DNA from: Petrosia ficiformis
Lineage: Eukaryota; Porifera; Demospongiae; Haplosclerida; Petrosiidae
Direction: 5' to 3'
Assembly (NCBI GenBank): GCA_947044365.1
Contig: OX345636.1
Coordinates: 50,152,746 to 50,216,745 of the forward strand
Length of the DNA stretch: 64,000 nucleotides
This document shows, piece after piece, positions 36,499 through 48,339 of this stretch. Positions within the stretch are counted from its first letter, which is position 1, and each line of letters opens with the position of its first letter. A program made the translations under genes and the position numbers. Below the pieces are notes generated by a model, which made no database searches, was not told the origin of the DNA, and worked only from the letters and a program-made list of their open reading frames with translations.

Positions 36499-36530
<32 letters not shown>
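35900..36530 (-). pseudogene. Truncated zinc-ribbon/coiled-coil gene copy within a dispersed repeat
   Basis: Read on the minus strand, this copy matches 55,030-55,740 nearly end to end. It has a 5' non-coding part (36,530-36,160), then an ATG with a CxC...CxxC start (CHCYLCTKYYQEEN) followed immediately by a stop. Degenerate coiled-coil text (EELQLEMDKRQNF, KIEVEKAE) runs to about 35,900. The start resembles the MPxYHCxxC start of the intact gene at 33.7-35.1 kb. It cannot encode a full protein. The shared non-coding flank shows that the whole block was copied as a unit. Confidence 0.65.
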
Positions 36531-36536
<6 letters not shown>

Positions 36537-36559
36537 TATTTCTAAGATTCTTGGACTAC

Positions 36560-38400
36560 AAATCTTCAAATGAGCTAGCTAGTGGTTTCAATTTAACTCC
36601 TGAGTCTATCCCACATCTGAAGAAGAAAAGTAGGTCTGACTGAATTATCTCCATGGATGAATAGAAAAGCCAAAAGAATGAAACGTGAATTTACTAATGG
36701 AGGTGGACATTAGTGGTGATGTGTTCTACAATGGAATTCTGTTTACTGCTGATAGGTTGACTCCACTTCGCAAAGCACACTTAAAACTGTAAGTAATTAA
36801 TAATCATAACACATATAATATGTTGAAAGTTCACTAATAATGGAAGTGAAGCATCACTAGAATCTTTGAAACTCAATTGAAGAAAAAATATTTAAATCAT
36901 TGAAATTCAGGAGAAAAATAAAATGAAGAAGTTGTTGTTTCATCACCATGTGATACAGGACTATTTATAGTAAATAGCCTGTGCAATGATACTGCCTAGG
37001 ATCATGATGAAATGCAAGGAAAGTTATGCTAAGAAGCACCCTTAATTGTATAATTTTATCATTGCTATTGTTTCGATGTTCACAGTTATATAATTGTGTG
37101 GGTGTATTACGTTAACTTATCCAGTCCTGTGTCATTTTGTGTGTGCAAGACAGGGCATTGTCTCCAGTCTAGGTTAATTTGCTTGATACAGTAGCATAAT
37201 TCATGACACAGGATAGTCTCATGTAGCCAGCCCCCCTGCTCTGGAAGGGTGTGAGTGATCTGTGTTAAGTGGGATATCCAGGGATTTCACTTAACTTAAT
37301 GTTAAGTGGAGGCGGTTGGATAAGTATGAAGCAATTGAAACTGCCAAAAGTAAACTAGGATTTGAAACACAACAAGAGAAGTAGATCAAAGTTGTTTCTG
37401 ACAGGAAAAGATGTGTTTACATCTTACAGTCTCATGTAGTCAGCCCCTAAGTGAAATCACCTGATATCTGATTAAAGCACAGAATGACTGCTTCAACAGA
37501 TCTTCCAGACCCTTTGTGCTTTGTTAGAATGGGACACAAGACTAGTCACAGGTGGTGTGGCAGTACACTTGAAAACATTAAGTGTAGATACGTGTAGAAT
37601 CCAAGTAATAATAATAGAAAACAGCAGTGTTGGCAGTTTATAAATACTGATGTGTTTAAGCTGAAGGACAAGTGTGTTTAATATAGCACAAGAGTAAAGA
37701 TGGATCATAAAATATAATTCACAAATAGCTACAATAACTATTTTAAAATAGGCACTGCACTTTGGCTTCAGCATAAATGAAACCATTTATTTATGTGAAT
37801 TAGTCTGTATTGTTAGTGTATAATGCTTAAAAGGCACAAATAAAATGAAGGATGCACTCAGGGACCTTGAATGAAATTACAATGCACTCAATTTATCAGA
37901 TTAATCACCTGACTGACAATCTGATTTGTTCAAAGTCATGTGATATGCAACTTAAGACATTATTTGTTGTACCACACATATGTGTACTGCCCTGGTGCTC
38001 CCACTACAGAATACCTTTACTGCCCCACCCTTGTTCAACTTGAGATATACCATCCCTGTTATTATTGTTTATGAATAGTCTTACTAACAAGTACATAAAC
38101 ACATACCAGATTTGATTAACTTGCTAGTTGAGCTTGTATTTGTCATCAGTGAATTATCAGTCAGTAGCTTCTTGATGACTGTTCATATCAGTATTATAGT
38201 TATTATAATTACAAATTATTACAGTGTATGTATTTTATTATTATAGACATATATGGACATGACACTACAGTGCCTATACTTTTAAGTGTAGTGTTTCAGA
38301 ACTGTTCATAATACCTTAGAATTTTCCTATTATATGTGCCTCTGATCATGTGTGTGAGTGTGTGTGTATGTGTTTGGTGAAGGCAATTTAACCTCAGTTA
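36560..38400. other. Non-coding DNA
   Basis: No gene is recognised. Frames around 36.6-36.8 and 37.3 kb are short and lack domains. The segment 37,620-37,700 shares TGTTTAATATAGCACAAGAGTAAAGATGGATCAT-type text with 40,240-40,285, so it holds at least one repeat. Confidence 0.4.
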
Positions 38401-38439
38401 ATTCTCAAAGACATTGACAGCCATAACCCAAAGCTCTGG

Positions 38440-38640
38440 CGCAGTGTTTTTGATAAGCTCATATGGCACACCATTGGCCCAAAGAGCTTTTTATTTGGCA
38501 CTGCACAGTTCTCTCTTTGGGCCAGATGGAGCAGTTAATTATGATTATATTGTCACAAACAGCATTAACTCTTTGTTAATTGGGTCAAAATGTATTCCCA
38601 ATGGCGTACACACTCACCATTGTTGAGCCAATTTGGCCCA
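38440..38640 (+). repeat. Interspersed repeat R3 (SINE-like), complete-looking copy
   Basis: The blocks GATAAGCTCATATGGCACAC, CATTGGCCCAAAGAGC, TTTTTATTTGGCACTGCACA, CCAGATGGAGCAGTTAATTA, CTCTTTGTTAATTGGGTC and CCCAATGGCGTACACACTCA recur in order at 49,018-49,210 and, up to the TTAA, at 58,491-58,626. A decayed copy lies at 43,290-43,400. It contains no frame or RNA promoter that I recognise. This copy keeps the TTAA (38,576-38,579) at which the Kolobok-like element is inserted in the 58-kb copy. Confidence 0.75.
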
Positions 38641-38849
38641 GGCTTCAAAAGTTATCAAAATCTCTGCTCTGGCGACAAGGCTTGCACCTCGATTGGAATG
38701 ATTGGCCTGCTTTCAGACAACCTCACTCATCGATTCTATTGAAATAATTGCTGCTGGTCAGCCCAATCACGCACTCACATTCTTATGGTTTATTCCCAGT
38801 CCCAGTTCAACATGCAGTGGCCTACACCCATATATTATAATTTATTTTA

Positions 38850-39450
38850 TGTCATTATTGCATCGGCAACACATGAAGGTGATAGTGAGTCAGTCTGGCC
38901 TTGAGAACCAGAACCGGGAATTAAAACGTTTTTATGGGCTCAACTCTCTGTCTGACCCCTTTTTATAATTTGTGTGCCTCCTAAAAGGGGATTTATTTTG
39001 TTTGTAGTCACCCATGTGAAACTTATTATCTAGACTATGTTATGTTCTAATATACAGCCTATAGTAATGAAGTCATTTATTGAGGGCATGGTTTGCTTGA
39101 ACATGTGCTCTAATAACTTTGTGGTTAAGTTAAGAATTACAACAGGGTTTAACTACATCTCGACTGTGTGTGGGTGTACAAAAATATGTAAAATACATAT
39201 GTATTTTGGGTGGCAGGGGACTTGTCCATCTCTTTGAGGGAACAGAACAGTACCATCATCTGCAAAGCATGACCTATTCTGTCATTTAATGTGTTCATGT
39301 AAATCTTTACCTCTGGGCTTGCTCTCCTCTGACCACACAATAGTTGTAGTGTATACATGTATATGCAGCTCTTGGTATATAACATATTCACATATGCCTG
39401 GCCTTGGGAACCAGAACTGGGGGTTAAAGACATCTTTGGTGGGATCCCAA
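38850..39450 (+). repeat. Pair of related short segments
   Basis: Text around 38,895-38,965 (GTCTGGCCTTGAGAACCAGA onwards) recurs in diverged form at 39,395-39,460. No gene is visible. Confidence 0.4.
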
Positions 39451-39689
39451 CCCTCTCCTCTCTATCCATATCTGAAAATGCTTATAGAGTCCTGTTTACC
39501 AATGCATCAGTAAATACATGTAATAATAACTGACTTACAAAACTTTGAAGTTAAATAATGGCTCATTCTTACTGGATTATAAAAGATCCTACTCCCTAAA
39601 AATGTTTTTACCTACCCATGTGTGTATGTGCTCTCCTAATTAATCTTGGGTGGGCGTTTTTAATTAATTATTACAAGGCTATTGCTATT

Positions 39690-39758
39690 ACAGATGCTGT
39701 TGTGTGTGTGTGTGTCTGTGTGTGTCTGTGTGTCTGTGTGTCTGTGTGTCTGTGTGTA
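39690..39758 (+). repeat. (TGTGTGTC)n microsatellite
   Basis: A run of TG dinucleotides is interrupted regularly by TC, giving an 8-base period. Confidence 0.85.
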
Positions 39759-40000
39759 CACTTAACAAAATATGTTTAGTTTTAGTTGTGTTACTACCAA
39801 AACAACATTAAAATAATTATAAGTATTACTATCCCAAGCTATGTAATTTATTGGATTGGTCTCTTACCATGTACACATTTTTATTTGTTGATTGATTGTA
39901 AATGAATAGGTTTGTATAATACTATAATTGATGTTTTATCTATGTCTCTTCTCTAATCTCCACTTACAAATATTCATTTCAAATAATTAACTTTCAATTG

Positions 40001-40125
40001 AACTAGAGGAACACATTCCTATACATTGTGTGCAACTAGAGGGACACATTCCTATACATTGTGTACAACTAGAAGGACACATTCCTGTACATTGTGTGCA
40101 ACTAGAGGGACTCACTCCTTGTAAT
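40001..40125 (+). repeat. 33-bp tandem repeat, about 3.7 copies
   Basis: The unit starts AACTAGAGGGACACATTCCT and ends ATACATTGTGTGC. It is repeated three times nearly intact, and a fourth copy is degenerate at its end. Confidence 0.85.
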
Positions 40126-40982
40126 GTAAGTGTAGTATCCACAAACTGTTTAACATCGTGTATTGTAGTTTCAATATGTGTAGTTAATAGTAAACTTTAG
40201 CAAGTAGACACTTGGTATAAATAATATTTAAAGGTTCCTTTAATTTGTGTTTAATGTAGTACAAGAGTAAAGATGGATCATTAATTATAGTAGTAGTCCC
40301 TAATCACAGGATTGTACTACTGGACTACGAAAGTAGTGTGGGCGTTCATTTACCACTCCCAAAATAACATGGGGGTAGAAATACACTAAAATATGAATAA
40401 CATGTGTGGTTAGGTAACTGAAGGCCATCTGTTTGCATGTGAATGACTGTTCCGGATAAATTCATACTTGAAGGACAGAAATCAAAAATCAACTTCTATT
40501 TTCTGACTTCTGCTTTTGTTTTCTGTTAACTTAATTTTTCATTCACTGCAGGATAAATATATTTTTTAATTTATAATAATTACTGTTACAAAAGATCACT
40601 ATGCATGCTATGGGATACTATATACTTTCCCAGACATGCTAGTGTGATGTACATAGTTGGAAGTGCTCATGCACATGTGATGACTGATCAGTTGTTTGAT
40701 TTACTTGGTAATGGTTAATACATAAAATGAGAGCAATATTGTTATGTGAGAAATACAATCTTTATTTTCCATTGTAAACATGAGCATCTCTAGGAAGCCA
40801 ATATTGTTATGTTTCTAATGGAAAATACAATATTTACTTTCCGTTGTAAACATGGTTATGGTGTTTTTAATTGAAAATATAAATGTACAGGAAACTGTCA
40901 TAGTTTGCAGTGCCAACATAATGTTTGATAGATGTTAATGGAACAAATGCACCTAATGACCTGATAAAATTGGTTGAACAAT

Positions 40983-41980
40983 AGTTACAACTAGTAACAT
41001 ATAGAAGAGTACAATATTAATTATTAGTAAGCTATAGAAGAGTGCTAGTAACATATAGAAGAGTACAATATTAATTATTAGTAAGCTATAGAAGAGTACT
41101 AGTAACATATAGAAGAGTACAATATTAATTATTAGTAAGCTATAGTAGAGTACTAGTAACATATAGAAGAGTGCAATATTAATTATTAGTAAGCTATAGA
41201 AGAGTGCTAGTAACATATAGAAGAGTGCAATATTAATTATTAGTAAGCTATAGAAGAGTGCTAGTAACATATAGAAGAGTACAATATTAATTATTAGTAA
41301 GCTATAGAAGAGTGCTAGTAACATATAGAAGAGTGCAATATTAATTATTAGTAAGCTATAGAAGAGTGCTAGTAACATATAGAAGAGTACAATATTAATT
41401 ATTAGTAAGCTATAGAAGAGTGCTAGTAACATATAGAAGAGTACAATATTAATTATTAGTAAGCTATAGAAGAGTGCTAGTAACATATAGAAGAGTACAA
41501 TATTAATTATTAGTAAGCTATAGAAGAGTGCTAGTAACATATAGAAGAGTGCAATATTAATTATTAGTAAGCTATAGAAGAGTGCTAGTAACATATAGAA
41601 GAGTGCAATATTAATTATTAGTAAGCTATAGAAGAGTACTAGTAACATATAGAAGAGTGCAATATTAATTATTAGTAAGCTATAGAAGAGTGCTAGTAAC
41701 ATATAGAAGAGTGCAATATTAATTATTAGTAAGCTATAGAAGAGTGCTAGTAACATATAGAAGAGTACAATATTAATTATTAGTAAGCTATAGAAGAGTA
41801 CTAGTAATATATAGAAGAGTATTAATTATTAGTAAGCTATAGAAGAGTACTAGTAACATATAGAAGAATGCAATATTAATTATTAGTAAGCTATAGAAGA
41901 GTACTAGTAACATATAGAAGAGTATTAATTATTAGTAAGCTATAGAAGAGTGCTAGTAACATATATATAGAAGAGTACAA
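40983..41980 (-). repeat. 54-bp minisatellite, about 18 copies, open in one frame
   Basis: The unit contains AGTGCTAGTAACATATAGAA, GAGTACAATATTAATTATTA and GTAAGCTATAGAAG. Point variants (GTGC/GTAC) are shared between units, suggesting recent homogenisation. Because 54 is divisible by three, the minus strand is open for 267 codons (41,756-40,953), repeating an 18-residue hydrophobic unit (LLALFYSLLIINIALFYM). I treat this frame as a by-product of the array: it has no start context, no non-repeat domain and no splice structure. Units at the high-coordinate end have lost pieces. Confidence 0.9.
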
Positions 41981-41997
41981 TATTAATTATTATTAGC

Positions 41998-42120
41998 ATA
42001 CTATATACAATATATTGTATAATGGTGACATCTCCTGCATAGTGTGCACGTGGAAGGTCTATATACAATATATAGGACTCACCACATCAAAGGAATGATG
42101 TCACCATCATATATATATAT
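41998..42120 (+). repeat. Repeat R4, inverted partner at 56,225-56,345
   Basis: The blocks CACTATATACAATATATTGT, GGTGACATCTCCTGCATAGT, GGTCTATATACAATATATAGGA and CCACATCAAAGGAATGATGT are found in reverse complement and reverse order at 56,225-56,345. In both places CTCGGG-type hairpins lie next to it, so the cluster seems to move or duplicate together. Confidence 0.65.
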
Positions 42121-42209
42121 ATATATATATATGTATATGTTACGTCACGCTAAAAGGAATGATGTCACCATCATAATTATACATATATATATAATTATAT
42201 ATATATATT

Positions 42210-42505
42210 AGGGCTGGTAATCGGCTGAGATTCTGAAATCGATTATCATTAACTTCAAGTCGATTGATAATCGATTAAAATCAGCAGAAGTAATTAGGCC
42301 AATTAAGTCAATTAATGCAGGAAACTCCTCCCATTAGATTATCAAAAAGGCTTCCAATCACTTCCATATTGTACACTATTTGCCATCACATGCTTTAAAA
42401 GTATGTCTTCTGGAATAATTAGCATAATCGATATCACAGAATTGTAATCGATAATCAGAATAATTTTCAATATCGATTGATTAATCGATTAATCGTTCCA
42501 GCCCT
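42210..42505. mobile_element. hAT-like MITE with AGGGCTGG tips
   Basis: A 296-bp element begins AGGGCTGGTAATCG and ends CGTTCCAGCCCT, with many ATCGATTAATCG motifs inside both arms. AGGGCTGGAACGATTAATCG-type MITEs are widespread in animals and usually attributed to hAT. The flanks are TA-rich, so the expected 8-bp target duplication cannot be confirmed. It has no coding capacity. Confidence 0.7.
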
Positions 42506-42524
42506 AATATATATGTATGTATAT

Positions 42525-42622
42525 GTTATGTCACGCTACAAGTGCTATATCACATTAATAACCACCAAGCCCGAAGGTGAGGTGCTTATAAATGTGATAT
42601 TGCATGAGTAGCGTGACATAAC
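42525..42622. repeat. Palindromic element, GTTATGTCACGCTAC arms
   Basis: The arms GTTATGTCACGCTACAAGTG and near-inverse text ending GTAGCGTGACATAAC enclose a stem with ACCACCAAGCCCGAAGGTGA at its centre. It is similar in layout to the hairpins of the foldback elements at 32 kb. Confidence 0.75.
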
Positions 42623-42650
42623 TAATATATCACACGTGTCTGTACTGCAT

Positions 42651-42740
42651 ATAGGACCCTTTTTTTGTGTCCTCGAGTGTGATATAGCCTTCGCAGGCTC
42701 GGGCTATATCACATCCTCAGACACAAAACTCAGGTCCTAT
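42651..42740. repeat. Palindromic element with TATAGCC...GGCTATA core
   Basis: The outer arms ATAGGACC/GGTCCTAT and inner arms GTGTGATATAGCC/GGCTATATCACATC enclose a GC-rich loop with CTCGGG. A relative lies at 55,991-56,128. Confidence 0.7.
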
Positions 42741-42779
42741 ATTTTGTATATAGGACCTGTTAGCATACTATATGTATTA

Positions 42780-44550
42780 ATGTATATATGTTACACACAC
42801 ATGCACACATATATATATATATACATGCATTATATTATATACAAGAATGAACATTTCCCCAAAAAAATGAAACAAGATGTCTTATATCTAACCACACTGT
42901 TTTGACAAAGCCACAAAACAAGAATGCGGGTTGTTATACTCAGATATTACATCACCTTTCACTGAAAATATGTTGTGAAGAGTTCCTGCTTGACTGTGTT
43001 TTGTAAGTGAACGAAGACCACTTAAGGATTCTTCCTAGGATAAAGAGGTACATGTTTGTATGGAAAAGGATTATGAAGGCTGATATGAAATTATGTCAGA
43101 TCAACATGTACATTGATTGGCATTATCTGACAGCATTAACTTGATGTCATACACATACAAACACAGACACACACATGGGCCCTGGTTGCTTTGAGATATT
43201 TTTAACTTATAATATATACAGGTTTATTGTAACATAACCAATACAGGTGAAGAAACTAGGTGGAAATTTACATAGAAAAGCATAAACAGGCTTATGTAGC
43301 ACACTATTGACCCAATTAAGTTGATATTTACCACTTCTCTCTCTGGGCCACTGACAGCATTACCTCTTTTATTAATGTATATTCTCAATGGTGAACACAC
43401 TACATTGTATAGGCCTATACACAAAAAACTTCTGAATCTATTTGTAGACAGACATACTTAGTAAAGTGCTTGAAGCACAATTTCAAGCACTTTCAAATTA
43501 AGGGCTTGAAGCACAAACAAGCACCTTTTGACCAAATATATAATCCCTAGCTTCAGAGGATGACAGTTTCTCTATGAAGAAAACAATGTGACAGAAAATA
43601 TATCATAAAATCAACTGATGTGAATGTTTGTAAATTTTAGTACTACAATTACTGCTACTAGACTAGTCTACATAGTGTACTACTAGTACTGTATGTATAC
43701 CATGTGGTTCATTCAGTTAGTTGAAACTTTAGTAGATCCAGATATGGTCTCATCTGTTTACATATGGCCTTAAAAGATGCCTTCCACAGACTGAGGGTTA
43801 TTAAAACAGTAGGTAGCTTTTTTTCTCAGCCATCTTAGCCTAAAAGCAGTCTCAAAGTGTGAAAATAGCAGCTGTCAAAGAAATTATTTCCACAGCAGCT
43901 GAATTAGTGTGAATAGAACTGCTGAATTGGTCCTTTGTACAATTTATACATACTGATTACCAGTATTGATTAAAAATTTATAATATTGTATAAAGCACTT
44001 CAAGCCTTTGTGCTTTAATAATGCTATAATGTGCTTAAATGCAAGCTCAAGCACAAGCACAATTTAGTCAGTGCATGCAGCTAACATTGCTTCAAAGCAC
44101 CTCCAAGCATTTCAAAAAATATGCTGAAAGTGCTTTCAAGCACTTTAAGGACTCATATCGGAATAATTTGTAAATACTGATTTTGTGTACATGTGACATT
44201 TTCAGGGCAAACCATGGACAATCAGAATATACATACACTGATCAGATTGTTTCGACCTATTGGGTCTCATCAGCATGGTGTATCCCAAATTCACAATGCA
44301 ATAATACACTGTTATTTTGGACAGATTGACACTATGTAAATAGAGTAATTATGTACCTCCATTATAAGAGATGTACTACTTTCCAATCAACCGCAAGCAA
44401 CTGGTTGCATCAACTATATCAGAAAAGCTACCACTGCCTTTATCATCTATAAGGTTTCTTTTTTCTTTCGTGTCTAGTATAGTCAGTATACCTCATATAC
44501 GGTAAATTACATAGAACACACGGGATCCTGTTTCTATTTACACTCGGGTA
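42780..44550. other. Non-coding DNA
   Basis: I see no gene. A decayed copy of repeat R3 lies at 43,290-43,400. The stretch 43,440-44,160 is rich in AAGCAC/GTGCTT words (AGCACTTTCAAGCACTT), giving an imperfect short-period repeat. Confidence 0.4.
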
Positions 44551-44565
44551 TGACCATAATTATAC

Positions 44566-45060
44566 ATGTACTTACCAACATATGCTTACATGTATATGTA
44601 CACATACATGTATATATGTACTAGTACTGAGAGTCATACATCTATTGCACATATGACCATACTTATACTTAGCAACATATGTGTACATGTATATGTACAT
44701 ACATGTATATATGTACTAGTACTGAGAGTCATACATCTATTGCACATATGACCATACTTATACTTAGCAACATATGTGTACATGTATATGTACATACATG
44801 TATATATGTACTAGTACTGAGAGTCATACATCTATTGCACATATGACCATACTTATACTTAGCAACATATGTGTACATGTATATGTACATACATGTATAT
44901 ATGTACTAGTACTGAGAGTCATACATCTATTGCACATATGACCATACTTATACTTAGCAACATATGTGTACATGTATATGTACATACATGTATATATGTT
45001 CTAGTACTGAGAGTCATACATGTAGTGCACACAAATATACATGTATGACCATACTTATAC
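44566..45060 (+). repeat. 95-bp tandem repeat, about 5 copies
   Basis: Anchors GAGTCATACA recur at 44,631, 44,726, 44,821, 44,916 and 45,011, exactly 95 bases apart. Units include CACATATGACCATACTTATA and TACATGTATATATGTACTAG. Copies are almost identical, so the array is young. Confidence 0.9.
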
Positions 45061-45370
45061 TTAGCAATTAACATATGTGTATATGCACATATATATGTAT
45101 GACTGTACTAGTACTGAGGGTAGTGGACATATGACCATACATCTATCAAGGTTAAGGTTACGTGTACATGTTTACATGGTCTATCAAGGTTATAGATACT
45201 GTACATGTATATGTATACATGGTCTATCAATTTTATAGATACATGTACATGTATACATGATCTATGTTACAGTTACGTGTACATGTACGTGTATACAAAG
45301 TACATGTACATGGTCTATCGAAGTTATAGTTACATGTACATGTGTACATGTATACATGGTCTAGGTATAA
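45061..45370. repeat. TACATGTA-rich degenerate repeat
   Basis: TACATGTA-type palindromes and GGTCTATCAAGGTTATAG-like units repeat irregularly up to the edge of the last recognised myosin exon. Confidence 0.6.
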
Positions 45371-45631
45371 TCTTACACTACATCTCCTGCATAATGTCGT
45401 ATTCTAAACTGTTCGTCTCTCTGAAGAGTTTTTTCAGAAAAGTCCAACTGTAAGGAAAAGAGCAAATTTAGTAGTATTATTATACATGTATATGAGTACA
45501 TGTATATACATGTACATGTAAACATGTAAATTGTACATGAAGATTTCAATTCCGCAAATAACCATACCTGTCTACTGCTGTAGTGGTCATGTGCTTTAAA
45601 TTTCTCATCCATTGCATGAAGGAAATGCTGA

Positions 45632-46145
45632 ATGGATAGAAAAACGGATGAATGGATGGATAGATGGATGAATGCATGGATGGATGGGTGGATGGATGGG
45701 TGGATGGATAGATGAATGGATGAATGGATGGATGGATACAAGAATGGATGGATAGGTGAGTGGATAAATAGATGTACATGTAGATGGATGAATGGATCAA
45801 TAGATGGATGAGTAGATAGATAGATGTACATGTTGATGGATAAATGAATGGATGGATGGATGGATAGATGAATGGATGAATGGATGGATGAATGGATGAA
45901 TGGATTGGATGAATGGATGGATAGGTGAGTGGATAAATAGATGTACATGTAGATAGATGAATGGATGGATGAGTGGAAGGATAGATGGATGGACTGAACA
46001 TACATGTATGAATGGATAGATGGATGGATAGGTTAGTGGATAGGTGGATGTACATGTAGATGGATGAATGGATGGGTGGATGGATTGATGAATGGATGGA
46101 TTGAACATATGATTGATGGATGAGTGGACGGATGAATGGATGGAT
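45632..46145 (+). repeat. (ATGGATGG/ATGA)n tetranucleotide array
   Basis: More than 100 GGAT-type units with scattered variants and TGTACATGTAG inserts lie in the intron between two myosin exons. Long Ser-Ile-His-Pro frames on the minus strand are artefacts of this array. Confidence 0.9.
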
Positions 46146-46464
46146 GTAAATACACAGAATAGTGGAAACTTATTACTTTGTCAGTAACAGTTCCAACAAG
46201 AAAGCAAGCTTCATCAAGTAATGCTATAACTCCACTGTGCTGTTGGTTGGTAATATGAGTATTGTACATGTACATGTAATACTGTCTGCTGTTATTACAG
46301 TACAGCAATAGAACATACATGTACATATAGCTATATACATGTACATGTATACCGCACAAGTACATGTACAATTGCACATATGCATGTACACTGTACAAGT
46401 ACATTGTACTTCAATAAAGAACATCGTAAATCTGGATCGTGAACACATGTATGGCATTATATGT

Positions 46465-46640
46465 ATTCAGGGTTTCGCTCATGGAGGGAGGGGTGGGGCA
46501 TTTACCCACCACTTGCTATAGTTTTGCCTCCCCTTGGAATTTGTTTGCCAATATGCATACTACAACAACCCTATATGTCGACCCCCTCAAAGTCTTTCAA
46601 ATTCACGTTTCGCTCCCCCTTGATAAATTTTCTAAATGAA
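46465..46640. repeat. Probable interspersed repeat in a myosin intron
   Basis: A GC-richer block bounded by GGGTTTCGCTCATGGA and TCTAAATGAAACCCTGG has inverted GGGTTTC/GAAACCC ends and TTTCGCTCC text inside. It sits where the missing myosin exon would be expected, so it may have replaced it. I found no second copy in the window. Confidence 0.35.
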
Positions 46641-47787
46641 ACCCTGGTATTTGAATGTTACGACAAGTTACATGTACATGAGAAATACAGAGTATAAAAA
46701 AGAGAAGGGAGAGAGGGAGGGAGGGAAGGAGGGAAGATGGAGGTAGGGAGGGAGTAAAAGACAGAGTATGCTGTGTGTGTGTGTGTGTGTGGGTGGACAT
46801 GTGTGTGAGAATGACCTGAATCCCTTCTCTTTGGTACTCTTCTTGTTTCTGTTTCAACACTAACTCAATAAATAGTTATTGTAGTTTTTCATTACAATAA
46901 TTTATACACAACTGCTCAAATGAGTTGTTATCGAATATCTCAAATCCATATATATCCAAGACTCCAATTACTGTACTTTCTCTCTTCAGTGAATTTGTGG
47001 GACCTAATTTATCATTTATGAAGTGTACAATCCAGGTGAATAGTCTGTAATAAATGGCCTGGAAATACAAGGAGAGAGAGAGATGGAGATAAAGAGAGAG
47101 GGAGAGACAGATAGACAGACAATTGTTAATATACATTCACTACATTGATCTTTTAGGTATTCAAAGATTGAGTCACATGCATATACACTTCAAATGCTCT
47201 ATACTATATATACATGTACATGCATACTTCATACATGTGTACAGCGTACAGTACAGTACAGTAAATGCACTTCAAATGCTCTATATATGCATGTACATGT
47301 ACATATACAACTCTTGCATACTTCATACAATGTACAGTAATGTACATGTACATGTATACATATGCTCTGTATATACAACCTATGTGCATGTACAACTGTA
47401 TGTTATACAATGTACAGTACAAGCACATGTACAGTACATGTAGTCGTGTACATACACATTTAATGCTCTATAATATATATACATGTACTTTGGATTCTTT
47501 ATATATACAATGTACAAACTATTACAATGTATGATGTATTTATGAAGTACCCTGTACATGTACCTTTGCGAATGCATTTCTACCATAATATGCCTGATCA
47601 GCAGAATGTTTCTTCTGCACAAATTCCCTCTTGTTAGCTATAACTCTGGAACACAGTGCCTGTTCTAAAGTCTGTGGTTTGCCTGCTAGGAGGTTAGATA
47701 TGGTTTGCATCAGTTCAGGAGATTGTATGGCTGCTCCGTCAGTTTGATATTTTTCTTCTTCATCTGAAAATTGTACATTTCCCTGGA

Positions 47788-48025
47788 GAAAGGGAGGAAA
47801 GGAGAGAGGGAGAGAAGGAGAGAGGGAGGAGGGAGAGACAGAGGGGGTGGGGGAGAGAGGGAGGGGAGGAGGGAGGGGAGGAGAAAGGGAGAGAGGGATA
47901 CAGAGAGACAGAGAGAGAGGGGGATGGAGGGAGGGAAAGAGAGAGGGAGGGATGGAAGGAGGGAAGGAGAGAGAGAGGGAGAGAGAGAGGGATGGAGGGA
48001 GGGAGAGAGAGAGGAAGAGAGATAC
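47788..48025 (+). repeat. (GGGAGA)n purine-rich array
   Basis: A nearly pure AG strand of about 240 bases lies directly upstream of a myosin exon, so the minus strand supplies an exceptionally long polypyrimidine tract before the 47,782 acceptor. Long Arg/Glu/Gly frames are artefacts. Confidence 0.9.
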
Positions 48026-48339
48026 AAGAGAACAGAATAAGGAATTATATGTTGTAGATAAACTTATGAACAGATATTCAGAGAGGAACAAATGTTTGTC
48101 AGCAGTTTCTATCTTGTAATAACATTATAAAATATACATTATTTAACATACCAGGTGAAGTATAGCTGCTATAAGTTTCCAAACAGTATCAATTTCTTGA
48201 GGAGTATAGCCAAGTACTTTCATTGCATTCCGAACATTGTCAAAATCTTTTCGGTCATTGAGAGAATCCACCTGGCAAAGATAATGAACTAATAAATGTC
48301 TCAACAACCATATTGTGTTTTGTATAGACAGTAGTACAT

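Noticed and set aside
40953..41756. 267-aa hydrophobic repeat protein
   Set aside because: The 54-bp tandem array explains it; there is no non-repeat domain or start context. Kept only as a repeat and a low-interest finding.
45373..46108. Several long minus-strand frames rich in Ser-Ile-His-Pro
   Set aside because: They are translations of the (ATGG)n array inside a myosin intron; the same pattern appears in all frames.
47540..48119. Long Leu/Ser/Pro and Arg/Glu/Gly frames
   Set aside because: They come from the GGGAGA purine array. Only the 73-codon myosin exon at 47,782-47,564 is real.
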